Shown piece after piece: positions 19,348 through 28,740 of a stretch of 64,000 nt of DNA; the stretch's first letter is position 1, and every line of letters starts with the position of its first letter. The DNA lies in contig NZ_BPIG01000001.1 of NCBI RefSeq assembly GCF_026003995.1, forward strand, positions 1-64,000. The letters run 5' to 3'. Below the pieces are notes generated by a model that was not told the DNA's origin, searched no databases, and worked only from the letters and a program-made list of their open reading frames with translations. This DNA is from Tepidiforma sp. GTDB lineage: Bacteria; Chloroflexota; Dehalococcoidia; Tepidiformales; Tepidiformaceae. Position numbers and translations under genes: made by a program.

Positions 19348-19851
19348 GTGCTCCAGGAGCCGTCGTTCGACCTCCCCGCCCACGCCCTCCCCCCGCGCGC
19401 CAGCCTCGTCGCCGAACCGGGCGCGCTCCCCGGCCTCCGCAGCGCCATCTGGATGGGGGGCGCCCACAGCCTCCGCGGCGAACCGCTCCACCCGGCCGCG
19501 CTCGAAACCGCCTGGCTGGTGGACTGCGCCGGCGACATGCCGCGCCCCTACCGCGATGCCGCAGGCCTCCACATCGCCTGCGTCTTCGCCGACCTGGAGG
19601 CGCTCGTCCTCCCCTCCCGCCACATCCTCCCCGTCGTCGACCGGCTCGCTGCGGCCGTCACCGCGCCCGCGGCCGCGCCCGCCGGCGTCTACATCATGTG
19701 CACCCACGGGATGAACCGCAGCGGCCTCGTCGCCGGCCTCCTGCTCCGCCGCCTCGGCCTCGATGCCGACGGCGCGGTCGCGGCGATCCGCGCCGCCCGC
19801 CCCGGCGCCCTCTCCAACGGCTCGTTCGTCGATCTCCTCCGCCGCGCCTGA
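19348..19851 (+). CDS. Dual-specificity/tyrosine phosphatase-like protein
   Basis: A 167-residue protein from GTG 19348 (the ORF track begins 15 codons earlier). The P-loop CTHGMNRSG matches the C-X5-R active site of cysteine-dependent phosphatases, with a preceding HILPVVDRL helix typical of the dual-specificity fold. The general-acid aspartate cannot be assigned with certainty. Divergent from the TetR operon and convergent with trmD, with four bases between stop codons. Substrate unknown. Confidence 0.7.
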   Translation: MLQEPSFDLPAHALPPRASLVAEPGALPGLRSAIWMGGAHSLRGEPLHPAALETAWLVDCAGDMPRPYRDAAGLHIACVFADLEALVLPSRHILPVVDRLAAAVTAPAAAPAGVYIMCTHGMNRSGLVAGLLLRRLGLDADGAVAAIRAARPGALSNGSFVDLLRRA

Positions 19852-19855
19852 GGCG

Positions 19856-20560
19856 TCAGCCAGGGTCGTCCTCTTCTTCCTTCCCTTCGAGCAAGTCCGG
19901 TCGCCGTTCCCGGGTCCGCTCGAGCCGCTGCTGCCGCCGCCACGCCTCGATCTTCGCGTGGTGCCCGCTCAGCAGCACCTCCGGCACGCTCCATCCTTTG
20001 TACTCCGCCGGCCGCGTGTATTGCGGGTGCTCCAGCAGCCCGTCGGCGAACGACTCCTCCTCCGGCGAGGCCGCATCGCCCAGCGCCCCCGGGATGTGTC
20101 GCGTCACCGCGTCGATCAGCACCATCGCCGGCAGCTCGCCGCCGGTCAGCACGTAGTCCCCGATCGAAATCTCGCGGTCGACGAAGTGTTCGACGAACCG
20201 CTCGTCCACGCCCTCGTACCGCCCGCAGACGAGGATGAGCCGCGGCTCCGCGGCCAGCTCCCGCACGATGCGGTCGTTCAGCCGTTCGCCCGCCGGCGTC
20301 AGGTAGACGACGAGCCCCCGCTCCGGCGCCCGCGCCCGCACGAACTCCAGCGCACGGTCCAGCACGTCGACCCGCATCACCATCCCCTGCCCGCCGCCGA
20401 ACGGGTAGTCGTCGACCGTCCGGTGCCGGTCCGTCGCGTGCTCGCGGATGTCATAGATGTGGAGGTCGAGCAGCCCGTCTTCGCGCGCCCGCTTCACGAT
20501 CGACACATCCAGCGGCCCGCGGAACGCCTCCGGGAAGAGCGTCAGCACGTCGATGCGCAT
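19856..20560 (-). CDS. trmD: tRNA (guanine-37-N1)-methyltransferase TrmD
   Basis: A 234-residue SPOUT methyltransferase. Signatures are [37 protein letters not shown] and [14 protein letters not shown] (the SAM-binding knot). It methylates G37 next to the anticodon to prevent frameshifting. The usual partners rpsP, rimM and rplS are not adjacent. The ORF track joins it to upstream shadow; ATG 20560 is the family start. Confidence 0.95.
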   Translation of the reverse strand: MRIDVLTLFPEAFRGPLDVSIVKRAREDGLLDLHIYDIREHATDRHRTVDDYPFGGGQGMVMRVDVLDRALEFVRARAPERGLVVYLTPAGERLNDRIVRELAAEPRLILVCGRYEGVDERFVEHFVDREISIGDYVLTGGELPAMVLIDAVTRHIPGALGDAASPEEESFADGLLEHPQYTRPAEYKGWSVPEVLLSGHHAKIEAWRRQQRLERTRERRPDLLEGKEEEDDPG

Positions 20561-20607
20561 CGCACCCGAGGTTCGGCCATGCCGGCGCCGGCGGCAAGCC
20601 CTGCTGC

Positions 20608-21093
20608 CTAGCCGCCGTGCTCCACCGGCCCCGCGAGCAGGTCCGCGACGTGGTCCAGCAGCGGCAGCAGCACGTCCATCCCCTGCCGGACGGCCTTCGG
20701 GTTGCCCGGCAGATTCACGATGAGTGTCCGCCCGCGCGTCACCGCCAGCCCCCGCGTCAGCGCTGCGAACGGTGTGTGCTGGAGCCCGTTCACCACCAGC
20801 GCGACCGCGATCCCGAGCGCCTCCCGCTCGGCCACGTCCCGCGTCGCCTCGGGCGTCACGTCGCGCGGCGTCAGCCCCGTCCCGCCCGTCGTCACGATGA
20901 CGTCCGCCACCCCGGCATCGGCCCACGCCCGCAGCCGCTCCGCGATGACCGCGCGCTCATCCGGCACCACCCCGCGGGCGACGACCTCGTGGCCCGCCCC
21001 TGCCGCCAGCTCGGCGATGAGGGGCCCGCCGAGGTCTTCCCGCTCCCCGGCAGCGCCCCGGTCCGAAACCGTCAGGATGGCAACCCGCGCCAT
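20608..21093 (-). CDS. MoaB/MogA-family molybdopterin adenylyltransferase
   Basis: A 161-residue protein with [18 protein letters not shown] and [18 protein letters not shown], the two conserved blocks of MogA/MoaB, which adenylylates molybdopterin during molybdenum-cofactor synthesis. No other cofactor genes are nearby. Divergent from the mraZ promoter. Confidence 0.9.
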   Translation of the reverse strand: MARVAILTVSDRGAAGEREDLGGPLIAELAAGAGHEVVARGVVPDERAVIAERLRAWADAGVADVIVTTGGTGLTPRDVTPEATRDVAEREALGIAVALVVNGLQHTPFAALTRGLAVTRGRTLIVNLPGNPKAVRQGMDVLLPLLDHVADLLAGPVEHGG

Positions 21094-21139
21094 GCCGTCA
21101 TCCTACCCTCCCGGCCATGCCGGGGCCGGAAAAAAGTGG

Positions 21140-21169
21140 TTGACAGGCCATTTCGGGGGAGCCTACCAT
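21140..21169 (+). promoter_or_regulatory. dcw cluster promoter
   Basis: TTGACA (21140-21145), 18-base spacer, TACCAT (21164-21169). The likely start of transcription is about 21176, immediately at the first TGGGG box. This is the best -35/-10 pair in the window. Confidence 0.65.
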
Positions 21170-21174
21170 GCGCA

Positions 21175-21232
21175 TGGGGGTGAAGTGGGGAGAAATGGGG
21201 AGCCTGTAGGCCCCCGGTCCCCGGAAATGGGG
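21175..21232 (+). promoter_or_regulatory. MraZ-type operator boxes (TGGGG repeats)
   Basis: TGGGG occurs at 21175, 21186 and 21196 (steps of 11 and 10 bases) and again at 21228, about three helical turns further on. MraZ proteins bind direct TGGG-type repeats spaced about one helical turn apart in front of their own gene, so these are probable autoregulatory sites. Confidence 0.65.
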
Positions 21233-21269
21233 AACGCTCCAGCGCCCGCCCCCGGAAAGTGATGAGGGC

Positions 21270-21740
21270 ATGCAGACGCGCTTCTCAGGCGCCTACGACT
21301 ACACGCTGGACGACCGGGGCCGGGTGCCGATCCCCCCGGCCTTCCGCGATGCCCTCAAGCCCGGCGGCTACATCGGCGCCGGCGCCGACCAGTGCCTGCA
21401 CGTCTACACGCTCGAGGAGTTCGAACGGCAGGCCGCCATCTTCGACAACCTCCCCGAGGGCGACCCCCTCGCCGAGGACGCCCGCCGTGACTTCTACGCC
21501 AACTTCTGGCCGACCCAGCTCGACGGCCAGGGGCGCATCAACCTCCGCGACGACCTCGCCAGCCGCGCCGGCATCAGCCAGGACGCGCGCGACGTCAAAG
21601 TCGTCGGCGTCGGCCGCCGGATCGAAATCTGGAACGCCGCCGCCTACGCCGCCCGCGAAGCCGAGCGCAAGCGCGCCCGCGCCGAGATCGCCGCTGCCGG
21701 CTTCGCTGCGGCCCAGCCGACACCCCAGGGAGGAGCGTAA
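21270..21740 (+). CDS. mraZ: Transcriptional regulator MraZ
   Basis: A 156-residue AbrB-like protein with two tandem SpoVT/AbrB halves (FSGAYDYTLDDRGRVPIPPAFRD; FWPTQLDGQGRINLRDDLASRAG). First gene of the dcw cluster, as in most bacteria, and likely to bind the TGGGG boxes upstream. The C-terminal 20-30 residues are alanine-rich and variable. Confidence 0.95.
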   Translation: MQTRFSGAYDYTLDDRGRVPIPPAFRDALKPGGYIGAGADQCLHVYTLEEFERQAAIFDNLPEGDPLAEDARRDFYANFWPTQLDGQGRINLRDDLASRAGISQDARDVKVVGVGRRIEIWNAAAYAAREAERKRARAEIAAAGFAAAQPTPQGGA

Positions 21741-21741
21741 C

Positions 21742-22719
21742 GTGGTCGTCATGACGTCCTCCCTGCCCATCCACCAGCCCGTCCTCCTCGACGAAGTCCT
21801 GCACTACCTGGACGTGCGGGGGGACGGCACCTACATCGACTGCACCGCCGGGCTCGGCGGTCATTCCGAAGCCATCGTCCGCCGGCTTGGCCCCGGCGGC
21901 CGGCTCCTCTGCATCGACCAGGACGCCGAGGCGCTGGAGTTCGCGCGCGCGAGGCTGGCACCGTTTGGGAGGCGGGTCAGCTTCGTCCACGCGAACTTCC
22001 GCGAACTCGACCGGGTTGCAGCGGAAGCAGGTGTCACGGCTGCCGATGGCATCCTCCTCGACCTGGGCTTCTCCTCCTTCCAGGTCGAAAGCGCCCATCG
22101 CGGGTTCGCCTTCTCGCTCGAAGGCCCCCTCGATATGCGCATGGACCCATCGGCCGGCGGCCCCACTGCCGCCGACATCGTGAACACCTGGGATGAAGCG
22201 TCGCTCGCAGCGCTCTTCTTCGACTACGGCGAAGAGCGGCAGGCGCGGCGGATTGCGCGGGCCATCGTGGCAGCGCGCGCCCGCCAGCCCCTGCGGACGA
22301 CCACCCAGCTCGCCAGTGTCGTCGGGCAGGCCGTGGGGGGTGCCGGGAGACGCACCCCAATTCACCCCGCCACCAAAGTCTTCCAGGCGCTCCGGATCCA
22401 GGTGAACGGTGAACTCGACAGCCTTCACCAGGTGCTTCCGCTCGCCCACGGCCTGCTCGACCCTGGAAACGATGCCCGCCGGCCCGGCCGCCTCGTGGTC
22501 ATCAGTTTCCATTCCCTCGAAGACCGCATCGTGAAGCGGTACTTCCAGCGCGAGGCCGCGGCCTGCATCTGTCCGCCCGGCCTCCCCGAATGCCGCTGCG
22601 GCCACCGGCCCACGCTCACCATCCTCACCCGCCGGGCCGTCCGGCCTTCCGCCGCGGAAATCGACCGCAACCCGCGCGCCCGCAGCGCCGTCCTCCGGGC
22701 CGCCGAGCGGAGGGCCTAG
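21742..22719 (+). CDS. rsmH: 16S rRNA (cytosine-1402-N4)-methyltransferase RsmH
   Basis: A 325-residue SAM-dependent methyltransferase with HQPVLLDEVLHYL, TAGLGGHSEAI, DGILLDLGFSSFQ and ISFHSLEDRIVKRYF. GTG 21742 is chosen because AGGGAGGAG ends seven bases before it; ATG 21751 is the alternative. It begins two bases after the mraZ stop. Confidence 0.93.
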   Translation: MVVMTSSLPIHQPVLLDEVLHYLDVRGDGTYIDCTAGLGGHSEAIVRRLGPGGRLLCIDQDAEALEFARARLAPFGRRVSFVHANFRELDRVAAEAGVTAADGILLDLGFSSFQVESAHRGFAFSLEGPLDMRMDPSAGGPTAADIVNTWDEASLAALFFDYGEERQARRIARAIVAARARQPLRTTTQLASVVGQAVGGAGRRTPIHPATKVFQALRIQVNGELDSLHQVLPLAHGLLDPGNDARRPGRLVVISFHSLEDRIVKRYFQREAAACICPPGLPECRCGHRPTLTILTRRAVRPSAAEIDRNPRARSAVLRAAERRA

Positions 22720-22721
22720 CC

Positions 22722-23156
22722 ATGGCCGCCATCAACCACCCGCTCGGCGGCGTCCGCCGTCCGCTCGGGCTCCCGATTCCCGGGTTTCGGATCAACTGGG
22801 GCGTCGCCGCGGCCGTGGCCTTCCTCCTCTTCGCCGCGCTCCTGCCCGTCCTCCAGAACAGCTTCGTCACCAGCCAGGGCTTCGATGTCCAGGCCTCCCA
22901 GCGCCAGCAGGCGCGGCTCCGCTCCGAGATTTCGCTCCTCGAAGCCGATGTCGCCCGCCTCACCTCCCAGGCCCGCATCGAGCGGCGCGCCCAGGAGATC
23001 GGCCTCGTCAAAGCCGGCGACCCGATCTACGTCACCGTCCAGGAACCCGGCCCCGCGCCGGCGAAACTTCCCGCGGAGTATCTCCCCCCGCCGGCGCCCC
23101 AGCCTGCGCCGGCCGACTCCTGGTGGAAGTCCCTCCTCCGCTGGCGTCCCTGGTAG
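22722..23156 (+). CDS. FtsL/DivIC-like septum protein
   Basis: A 144-residue bitopic protein. It has a short cytoplasmic N terminus, one membrane helix (about residues 26-48), a coiled-coil (SQRQQARLRSEISLLEADVARLTSQARIERRAQEIG) and a proline-rich C terminus. Position between rsmH and the transpeptidase gene is the classic ftsL locus. Sequence similarity in this family is low, so the name rests on topology and synteny. Confidence 0.75.
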   Translation: MAAINHPLGGVRRPLGLPIPGFRINWGVAAAVAFLLFAALLPVLQNSFVTSQGFDVQASQRQQARLRSEISLLEADVARLTSQARIERRAQEIGLVKAGDPIYVTVQEPGPAPAKLPAEYLPPPAPQPAPADSWWKSLLRWRPW

Positions 23157-23204
23157 CCAGCACCACACCCGCCGTCGGACCCCGGCGGCCGGAGGCGCGT
23201 TCGG

Positions 23205-24947
23205 ATGACCATCCAGAAAGCGCGGCCCAGCCGCCGCGTCTGGCTCCCCGCGTTGTTCCTCGGCCTCTTCGGGGCCGTCCTCGCCGCGCGCCTCGTCCAG
23301 CTCCAGGTCCTCCAGCACGAGGCGTACGCCGCCCAGGCCCGCAGCGAGCTCCTCGGCAGCTCCACCATCTACGCCCGCCGCGGCGCCATCCTCGACCGGA
23401 ACGGCGGCGTCCTCGCCACCTCCGTCGATACCTGGGACGTCTACCTCAACACCCGCGCCTGGCGCACGCCGGAAACCCGCGCCGCCGTCCTCGAAAAAGT
23501 CAGCGCCATCACCCGCATCCCCCGCGCCGATATCGAAACCCGCCTCGCGGCCAGCGGCGCCGTCGAAACCCGCATCGCCATCGACCTCGACTTCGAACTC
23601 GGCCGCCAGCTCATCGAGGCCGATCTCCCCGGCGTCGTCCTCCTCCCCAACACCGCGCGCGTCCACCCTGAAGGCGACCTCGCGGCGGCCGTTCTCGGCT
23701 TCACCGGCCTCGACAACACCGGCCTCGCCGGCATCGAAGCCTTCTACAACGACATCCTGCAGGGCAAAGCCGGCAAGGCCGTCTACGAGCGCGATACCCT
23801 CGGCGACCCCATCCCCTACGGCCAGTACGTCGCCACCGAACCCGTCCCCGGCGACGACCTCGTCCTCACCATCGACCGCTACCTCCAGCGCCTCGCCGAG
23901 GAGATGCTCGCCGCCGCCGTCAAAGAGCACCGCGCCTCGGGCGGCAGCATCATCGTGATGGACCCCTCGAACGGCGAAATTCTCGCCAACGCGACCCTCC
24001 CCACCGTCCGCTTCTCCACCCTCGAGCAGGACCTCGAATCCGCCACCGAAGAGAAGAGCCCGTTCAAGAACATCGCCGTCACCGACACCTACGAACCCGG
24101 CTCGGTGATGAAGGTCGTCACCGCCGCCGCCGCCATCGACGCCGGCGTCGTCACCCCGGATACCACCTATGTAGATAATGGTGTCGTGGATGTGGAGGGG
24201 GTGCTCCTCAAGAACTGGGACGACGGCGTCTACGGCACGCAAACGATGACCGGCGTGCTCCAGCACTCCATCAACTCCGGCGCCGTCTTCATGCAGCAGA
24301 AGCTCGGCACCCGGCTCTTCCAGTCCTACCTCGATGCGTTCGGCTTCGGCAAACCCACCGGCATCGACCTCCCCGGCGAGGCGAGCGGCTTCTTCCGCCG
24401 CCCCGAAGACCCGGGCTATTCGCCGGTCGACGTCGCCACCCAGTCCTTCGGGCAGTCGATCAGCGTCACGCCGGTCCAGATGATGCAGGCCATCGCTGCC
24501 TGCATCAACGGCGGCAACCTCATCACCCCCCACGTCGTCAAAGCCCGCATCCGGCCCGACGGCTCCCGGGTCGATGTCCAGCCCGCCGTCGTCCGCCGCG
24601 TCATCTCGCAGGCTGCCAGCGACGCGGTCCGCCGGATGATGGGCGACGTCGTCACGCAGGACCCCGACGGCTGGGGCCGCAACCCCGCCCGCTACACCGC
24701 CGGCGGCAAGTCCGGCACCGCCAACATCCCCGTCTGGGGCACCTACACCGACGACCAGCAGATCGTCTCCTTCATGGGGTTCGCGCCTCTCGAAAACCCC
24801 CGCATCCTCGTCCTCGTCCGCCTCGACCAGAACCGCAACCTGCTGACCGGCACCCAGGCCGCCGGCCCCATCTTCGCCCGCTACGTCGATGAGGCCCTCC
24901 GCTACCTGGGCGTCCCTCCAGAGAAAGGAACGGCAACCGCGCGATGA
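23205..24947 (+). CDS. ftsI: Penicillin-binding protein 2/FtsI transpeptidase
   Basis: A 580-residue class B penicillin-binding protein. An N-terminal membrane anchor (about residues 12-33) precedes a pedestal domain starting at IYARRGAILDRNG and a transpeptidase domain. Active-site motifs are SVMK (Ser300), SIN (about 355-357) and KSGT (about 502). No PASTA repeats follow. It crosslinks septal peptidoglycan with FtsW. Its TGA overlaps the murF ATG. Confidence 0.92.
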   Translation: MTIQKARPSRRVWLPALFLGLFGAVLAARLVQLQVLQHEAYAAQARSELLGSSTIYARRGAILDRNGGVLATSVDTWDVYLNTRAWRTPETRAAVLEKVSAITRIPRADIETRLAASGAVETRIAIDLDFELGRQLIEADLPGVVLLPNTARVHPEGDLAAAVLGFTGLDNTGLAGIEAFYNDILQGKAGKAVYERDTLGDPIPYGQYVATEPVPGDDLVLTIDRYLQRLAEEMLAAAVKEHRASGGSIIVMDPSNGEILANATLPTVRFSTLEQDLESATEEKSPFKNIAVTDTYEPGSVMKVVTAAAAIDAGVVTPDTTYVDNGVVDVEGVLLKNWDDGVYGTQTMTGVLQHSINSGAVFMQQKLGTRLFQSYLDAFGFGKPTGIDLPGEASGFFRRPEDPGYSPVDVATQSFGQSISVTPVQMMQAIAACINGGNLITPHVVKARIRPDGSRVDVQPAVVRRVISQAASDAVRRMMGDVVTQDPDGWGRNPARYTAGGKSGTANIPVWGTYTDDQQIVSFMGFAPLENPRILVLVRLDQNRNLLTGTQAAGPIFARYVDEALRYLGVPPEKGTATAR

Positions 24948-26345
24948 CCGGCCACATCACCACCGACTTCATCGCCGAGGAGATGTCCCGCCGCGGCTAC
25001 CGGGTCGAATTCGGCGGCTCCGCCGAGGTCACCGGAGGTGCTGCCGATTCCCGCACCGTCCGCCCCGGCGAGCTCTTCTGCGCCTTCCCCGGCGAACGCA
25101 CCCACGGCGACGCCTACGTCGCCGACGCCTTCGCCGCGGGCGCCGTCGCCGCCATCTGCTCGCGGCCGCCGGCCGACGTGCCCCCGGGCCGCACCCTCGT
25201 CGTCGCCCCGGACACCACGAAGGCCGTCGGCGAACTCGCCCGCGCGTGGCGCCTCGCCTGCAACCCCCGCGTCGTCGGCGTGACGGGCACCGTCGGTAAG
25301 ACCACGGCGAAGGATCTCTGCGCCGCCGCCCTCGCGCGCCATTTCCGCGTCTACAGCCGCCGCGGCAACTACAACTCCCGCGAAGGCCTTCCCCTCGCGC
25401 TCCTCGGCCTCCGCCGCGACGACGAGGTGGCCGTCCTCGAAATCGCCATGGATAGCCGCGGCGAAATCGCCTACCTCGCCTCCATCGCCCTGCCCGAAAT
25501 CGGCGGCGTCCTCAACATCGGCCTCACCCACATCGAAAAGCTCGGCTCCATCGAAGCCATCGCCGAGGAGAAGCTCTCCCTCGCCCGCGCGCTGCCGGCC
25601 TCCGGCACCGCCATCCTCAACATGGACGACCCCCGCATCGCGCCCGAGGCAGCCCGGCTGCCCTGCCGCGTCATCGGCTTCGGCGCGCCCGGGTCCGGCG
25701 CCGCGCTGGTCGTGAGCGATGCCGCCGCGCGCGGCCTCGAAGGCACCTCCTTTACCGTCGCGTACGAAGGCCGCGCCGCTCGCGTCGATGCGCCGCTCCC
25801 CGGCCTCCACACCATCCCCGCGGCCCTCTTCACCATCGCGGCCGGCATCGCCCTCGGCCTCCCGTTCGAAGATGCGGCCGCTGCCGTCTCCGCCGCCGAG
25901 CTGCCGGACCGCCGCATCGCCGTCCGCCGCAGCGATACCGGCGCCACCATCCTCGACGACCGCTACAACTCCAGCCCGGCTTCGCTCGCCGGCGCGCTGC
26001 GCCTCCTCCGCGACGCCGAAGGCCGCCGCATCGCCCTCCTCGGCAAGATGGCCGAGCTCGGCGACTTCGAAGAGCAGGAGCACCGGGCCGCCGGCGCCCT
26101 CGCCGCCGAGTGCGCCGATGTCCTCATCGCTGTCGGCGAAACCTGCCGGAGTGCGATGGCGCTTGCGTCCGGTGCCCGCGACGCCGGCCACCGCGCACGT
26201 CCGCTGGTTCGCCGACCCGCGACGACGCCGCCCGCTGCGGCCCGCGCCATCCTCGCGCCCCGGCGACACGATCCTCCTCAAGGCCTCCCGCTCGCGAGGC
26301 GCTTCGAGACCAGGTCCTGCCCGCTCCTGGAGGTGCGAACCGTGA
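24944..26345 (+). CDS. murF: UDP-MurNAc-tripeptide--D-Ala-D-Ala ligase MurF (frameshifted near the end)
   Basis: A Mur ligase of about 465 residues. The N-terminal domain binds the UDP-sugar. The ATP site is GTVGKTTAKD, and GNYNSREGLPLALL, LNIGLTHIEKLGS and ILDDRYNSSPAS are MurF-specific. At about 26190 the frame changes: the conserved ending RPGDTILLKASRSRG is in a different frame from the rest, and the last 20 residues are uncertain. The intended stop is probably the TGA at 26343 overlapping the mraY GTG. No murE precedes it. Confidence 0.85.
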
Positions 26346-27348
26346 TCCACGCCCTCTTCTCCGGCGTCGCCATCGCGTTCGCGGTCCTCGCGCTCGCCCT
26401 CGGCTGAGCCCATCCTCCGCTACCTCCGCCGCCGGCAGCATCGGCAAGCAGCATCTCCGAGTACCTGCGCCGGATACGCACCAGAAGAAGGCCGGCACCC
26501 CCACGTTCGGCGGCCTCATCATCTGGCTGCACCGACCCTCCTCGTCGACCGCCGATCGCGGTCGACTGGTGGGACCACCGGTCCATCCTCCTGCCCCTCG
26601 CGCGTCATCGCCGTCGACCGGCGCCGCCGGCTTCGTCGACGACCTCGGGACGCTGCAGCACCGCACGCCAGAAGGCGGCCTCGCGCTGGACGCTTCAAGC
26701 TCGGCGTTCTCCGCCGTTCCTCGCCTCTCGGCGCCGCCTTCGTCCTCTACCGCCACATCGAGGTCCAGTCCATCAACGTCCCCTGCGCCGGTTCAGCTGC
26801 GCGCTCGGCCTCCTCTACATCCCGCTCGCTGCCGCCGTCATCGTCGCCTCCACCACGCGCCGTCGCCGTCACCGACGGCCTCGATGCGCTCGCCGGCGGG
26901 CACCACGCTCATCGCCTTCATCGCCTACGGGATCATCGCCTTCATCCAGGGCCAGGAGTTCGTCGCCACCTTCGCCTTCATCATCGCCGGCGCCAACCTC
27001 GGCTTTCTCTGGTACAACGCCCACCCGGCCCGCGTCTTCATGGGCGACACCGGCGCACTCGCCCTCGGCTCCTCGCTCGCCGTCGTCGCGCTCATGACCG
27101 GCCAGTGGCTCCTGCTGCCGCTCATCGGCTTCATCTTCGTCGTCGAAGCCGGCTGCGCGACGTCATCCAGGTCGGCTACGTACAAGCTCACCGGCCGCAA
27201 GCGCTTCTTCCGGCACGCGCCCCCTTCCACCACCACCTCGAGCGCGTCGGCTGGGCCGAGACGCAGATCGTCACCGCGCTTCTGGATCATCGGCATCGCC
27301 GCCGCAATGCTCGGCGTCGCCCTCGCGCTGGAGGTGCCGGAGCGATGA
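26342..27348 (+). CDS. mraY: Phospho-MurNAc-pentapeptide transferase MraY (heavily frameshifted)
   Basis: The locus has MraY length (about 335 residues) and recognisable blocks: DTHQKKAGTPTFGGLIIW, GAAGFVDDLG, the region VAVTDGLDALAGGTTL, RVFMGDTGALALGSSLAVVAL and, read with corrections, FHHHLERVGWAETQIV. Between 26400 and 27290 about ten small insertions or deletions move the frame back and forth. The enzyme makes lipid I and is essential in peptidoglycan producers, and start (GTGA with murF) and stop (ATGA with murD) overlaps are preserved. Poor consensus is therefore far likelier than decay. Confidence 0.8.
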
Positions 27349-28740
27349 GCGCCGCGCCCGCCGGTCTCCCGCCGCTCGAAGGTCTCCCGGTGCTCGTCTA
27401 CTCGATGGGCATCGAAGGGCGCGACCTCGCCCGCTGGCTCATCGCCCGCGGCGCCCGCGTCACCATCTCCGACACCCGCACCGATGCCGCCCTTGCCGCG
27501 GCTGGCGCCGAAACGCCCGAAGGCGTCGAACGCGTCGTCACCGGCCAGCCCCTGCTCGACCCGGCTGGCTTCGGCCTCGTCGCCGTCTCCCAGTCCATCC
27601 TCCGCTACGACCCGGCCCTCGCCCGGGCGCGCGAGCTCGGCATCCCGATCACCTCCCAGATGCGGCTCTTCCTCCAGCTCTGCCCGGGCCGGACCATCGG
27701 CATCACCGGCTCGAGCGGCAAGTCCACCACCACCGCGCTCGTCGGCGCCATGGCCAGCGCCGCCGGCATCGAGTTCGTCCTCGGCGGCAACATCGGCGAA
27801 CCCCTCCTCGCGCGTCTCGGCGAAATTCGCCCCGAGACCACCGTCATCCTCGAAATCAGCCACACCCAGCTCCAGTACACCGACCGCTCGCCCCACATCG
27901 CGGCCGTCACGAACGTGACGCCGAACCACCTCGACCAGTTCTCATGGGATGAGTACGTCGGCCTCAAGCGCAACCATATCGCCCACCAGTCCCGCGGCGA
28001 CGTCGCCGTCCTCAACGCCGATAACCCGGTGACCCGGGCGTTCATGGCCTCCGCCCGCGGCCGCCTCGCGGTCACCTCCATCGAAGGGCCCATCGATCTC
28101 GACGGCGCCTGCATCGAAGAGGGCGACATCGTCATCCGCCGCGGCAGCCGCGACCACGCCGGTCCTGCCCGTCGGCGACGTCCGGCTCCGCGGCCGCCAC
28201 AACCTCGCCAATGCCGTCATGGCCTGCGCCATTGCCGCCGAGGCCGGCTGGCCCGTGACCGCGATGGCCCGCGCCATCCGCACCTTCGCCGGCGTGCCGC
28301 ACCGCCTCGAGATCGTCGGCCGCGCCGGCGGGGCCCTCTGGGTCAACGACTCCATCGCCACCAGCCCCGAGCGGACCGTCGCCGGGCTTCGCTCCTTCAC
28401 CGAGCCCGTCGTCCTCCTCCTCGGCGGCCGCGACAAGCACCTCCCGCTCGACCTCCTGCAGGAGGCCGTCCGCGAGCGCTGCCGCGCCGTCGTCTGCTTC
28501 GGCGAATCCGGGCCGCTCTTCCACGACGCCGTCCGCGGCCTCGTCGATGTCGCCCTCCTCGTCGACACGCTCGACGCCGCCATCGACGCCGCGTCCGGCC
28601 TCGCCCGCCCCGGCGACGTCGTCCTCCTCTCCCCCGGCGGCACGAGCTTCGACGCCTACCCCAACTTCGAAGCCCGCGGCGCGCACTTCCGCCAGCTCGT
28701 CCGCGCGCTCCCGGGCTTCACCGAGGAGGTGGCGCCATAG
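27345..28740 (+). CDS. murD: MurD-family UDP-MurNAc-L-alanine--glutamate ligase (one frameshift)
   Basis: A Mur ligase of about 465 residues. The ATP site is GITGSSGKSTTT; EISHTQLQYT and NVTPNHLDQFSWDEYVGLKR follow. A one-base insertion near 28160 (GCCGGTCCTG for expected GCCGTCCTG) separates the C-terminal domain. Two motifs differ from Escherichia coli MurD: NDSIAT where NDSKAT is usual, and LSPGGTSFD where LSPACASLD is usual. These positions line the glutamate site, so a MurD2-like or otherwise altered substrate preference is possible. Confidence 0.85.
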
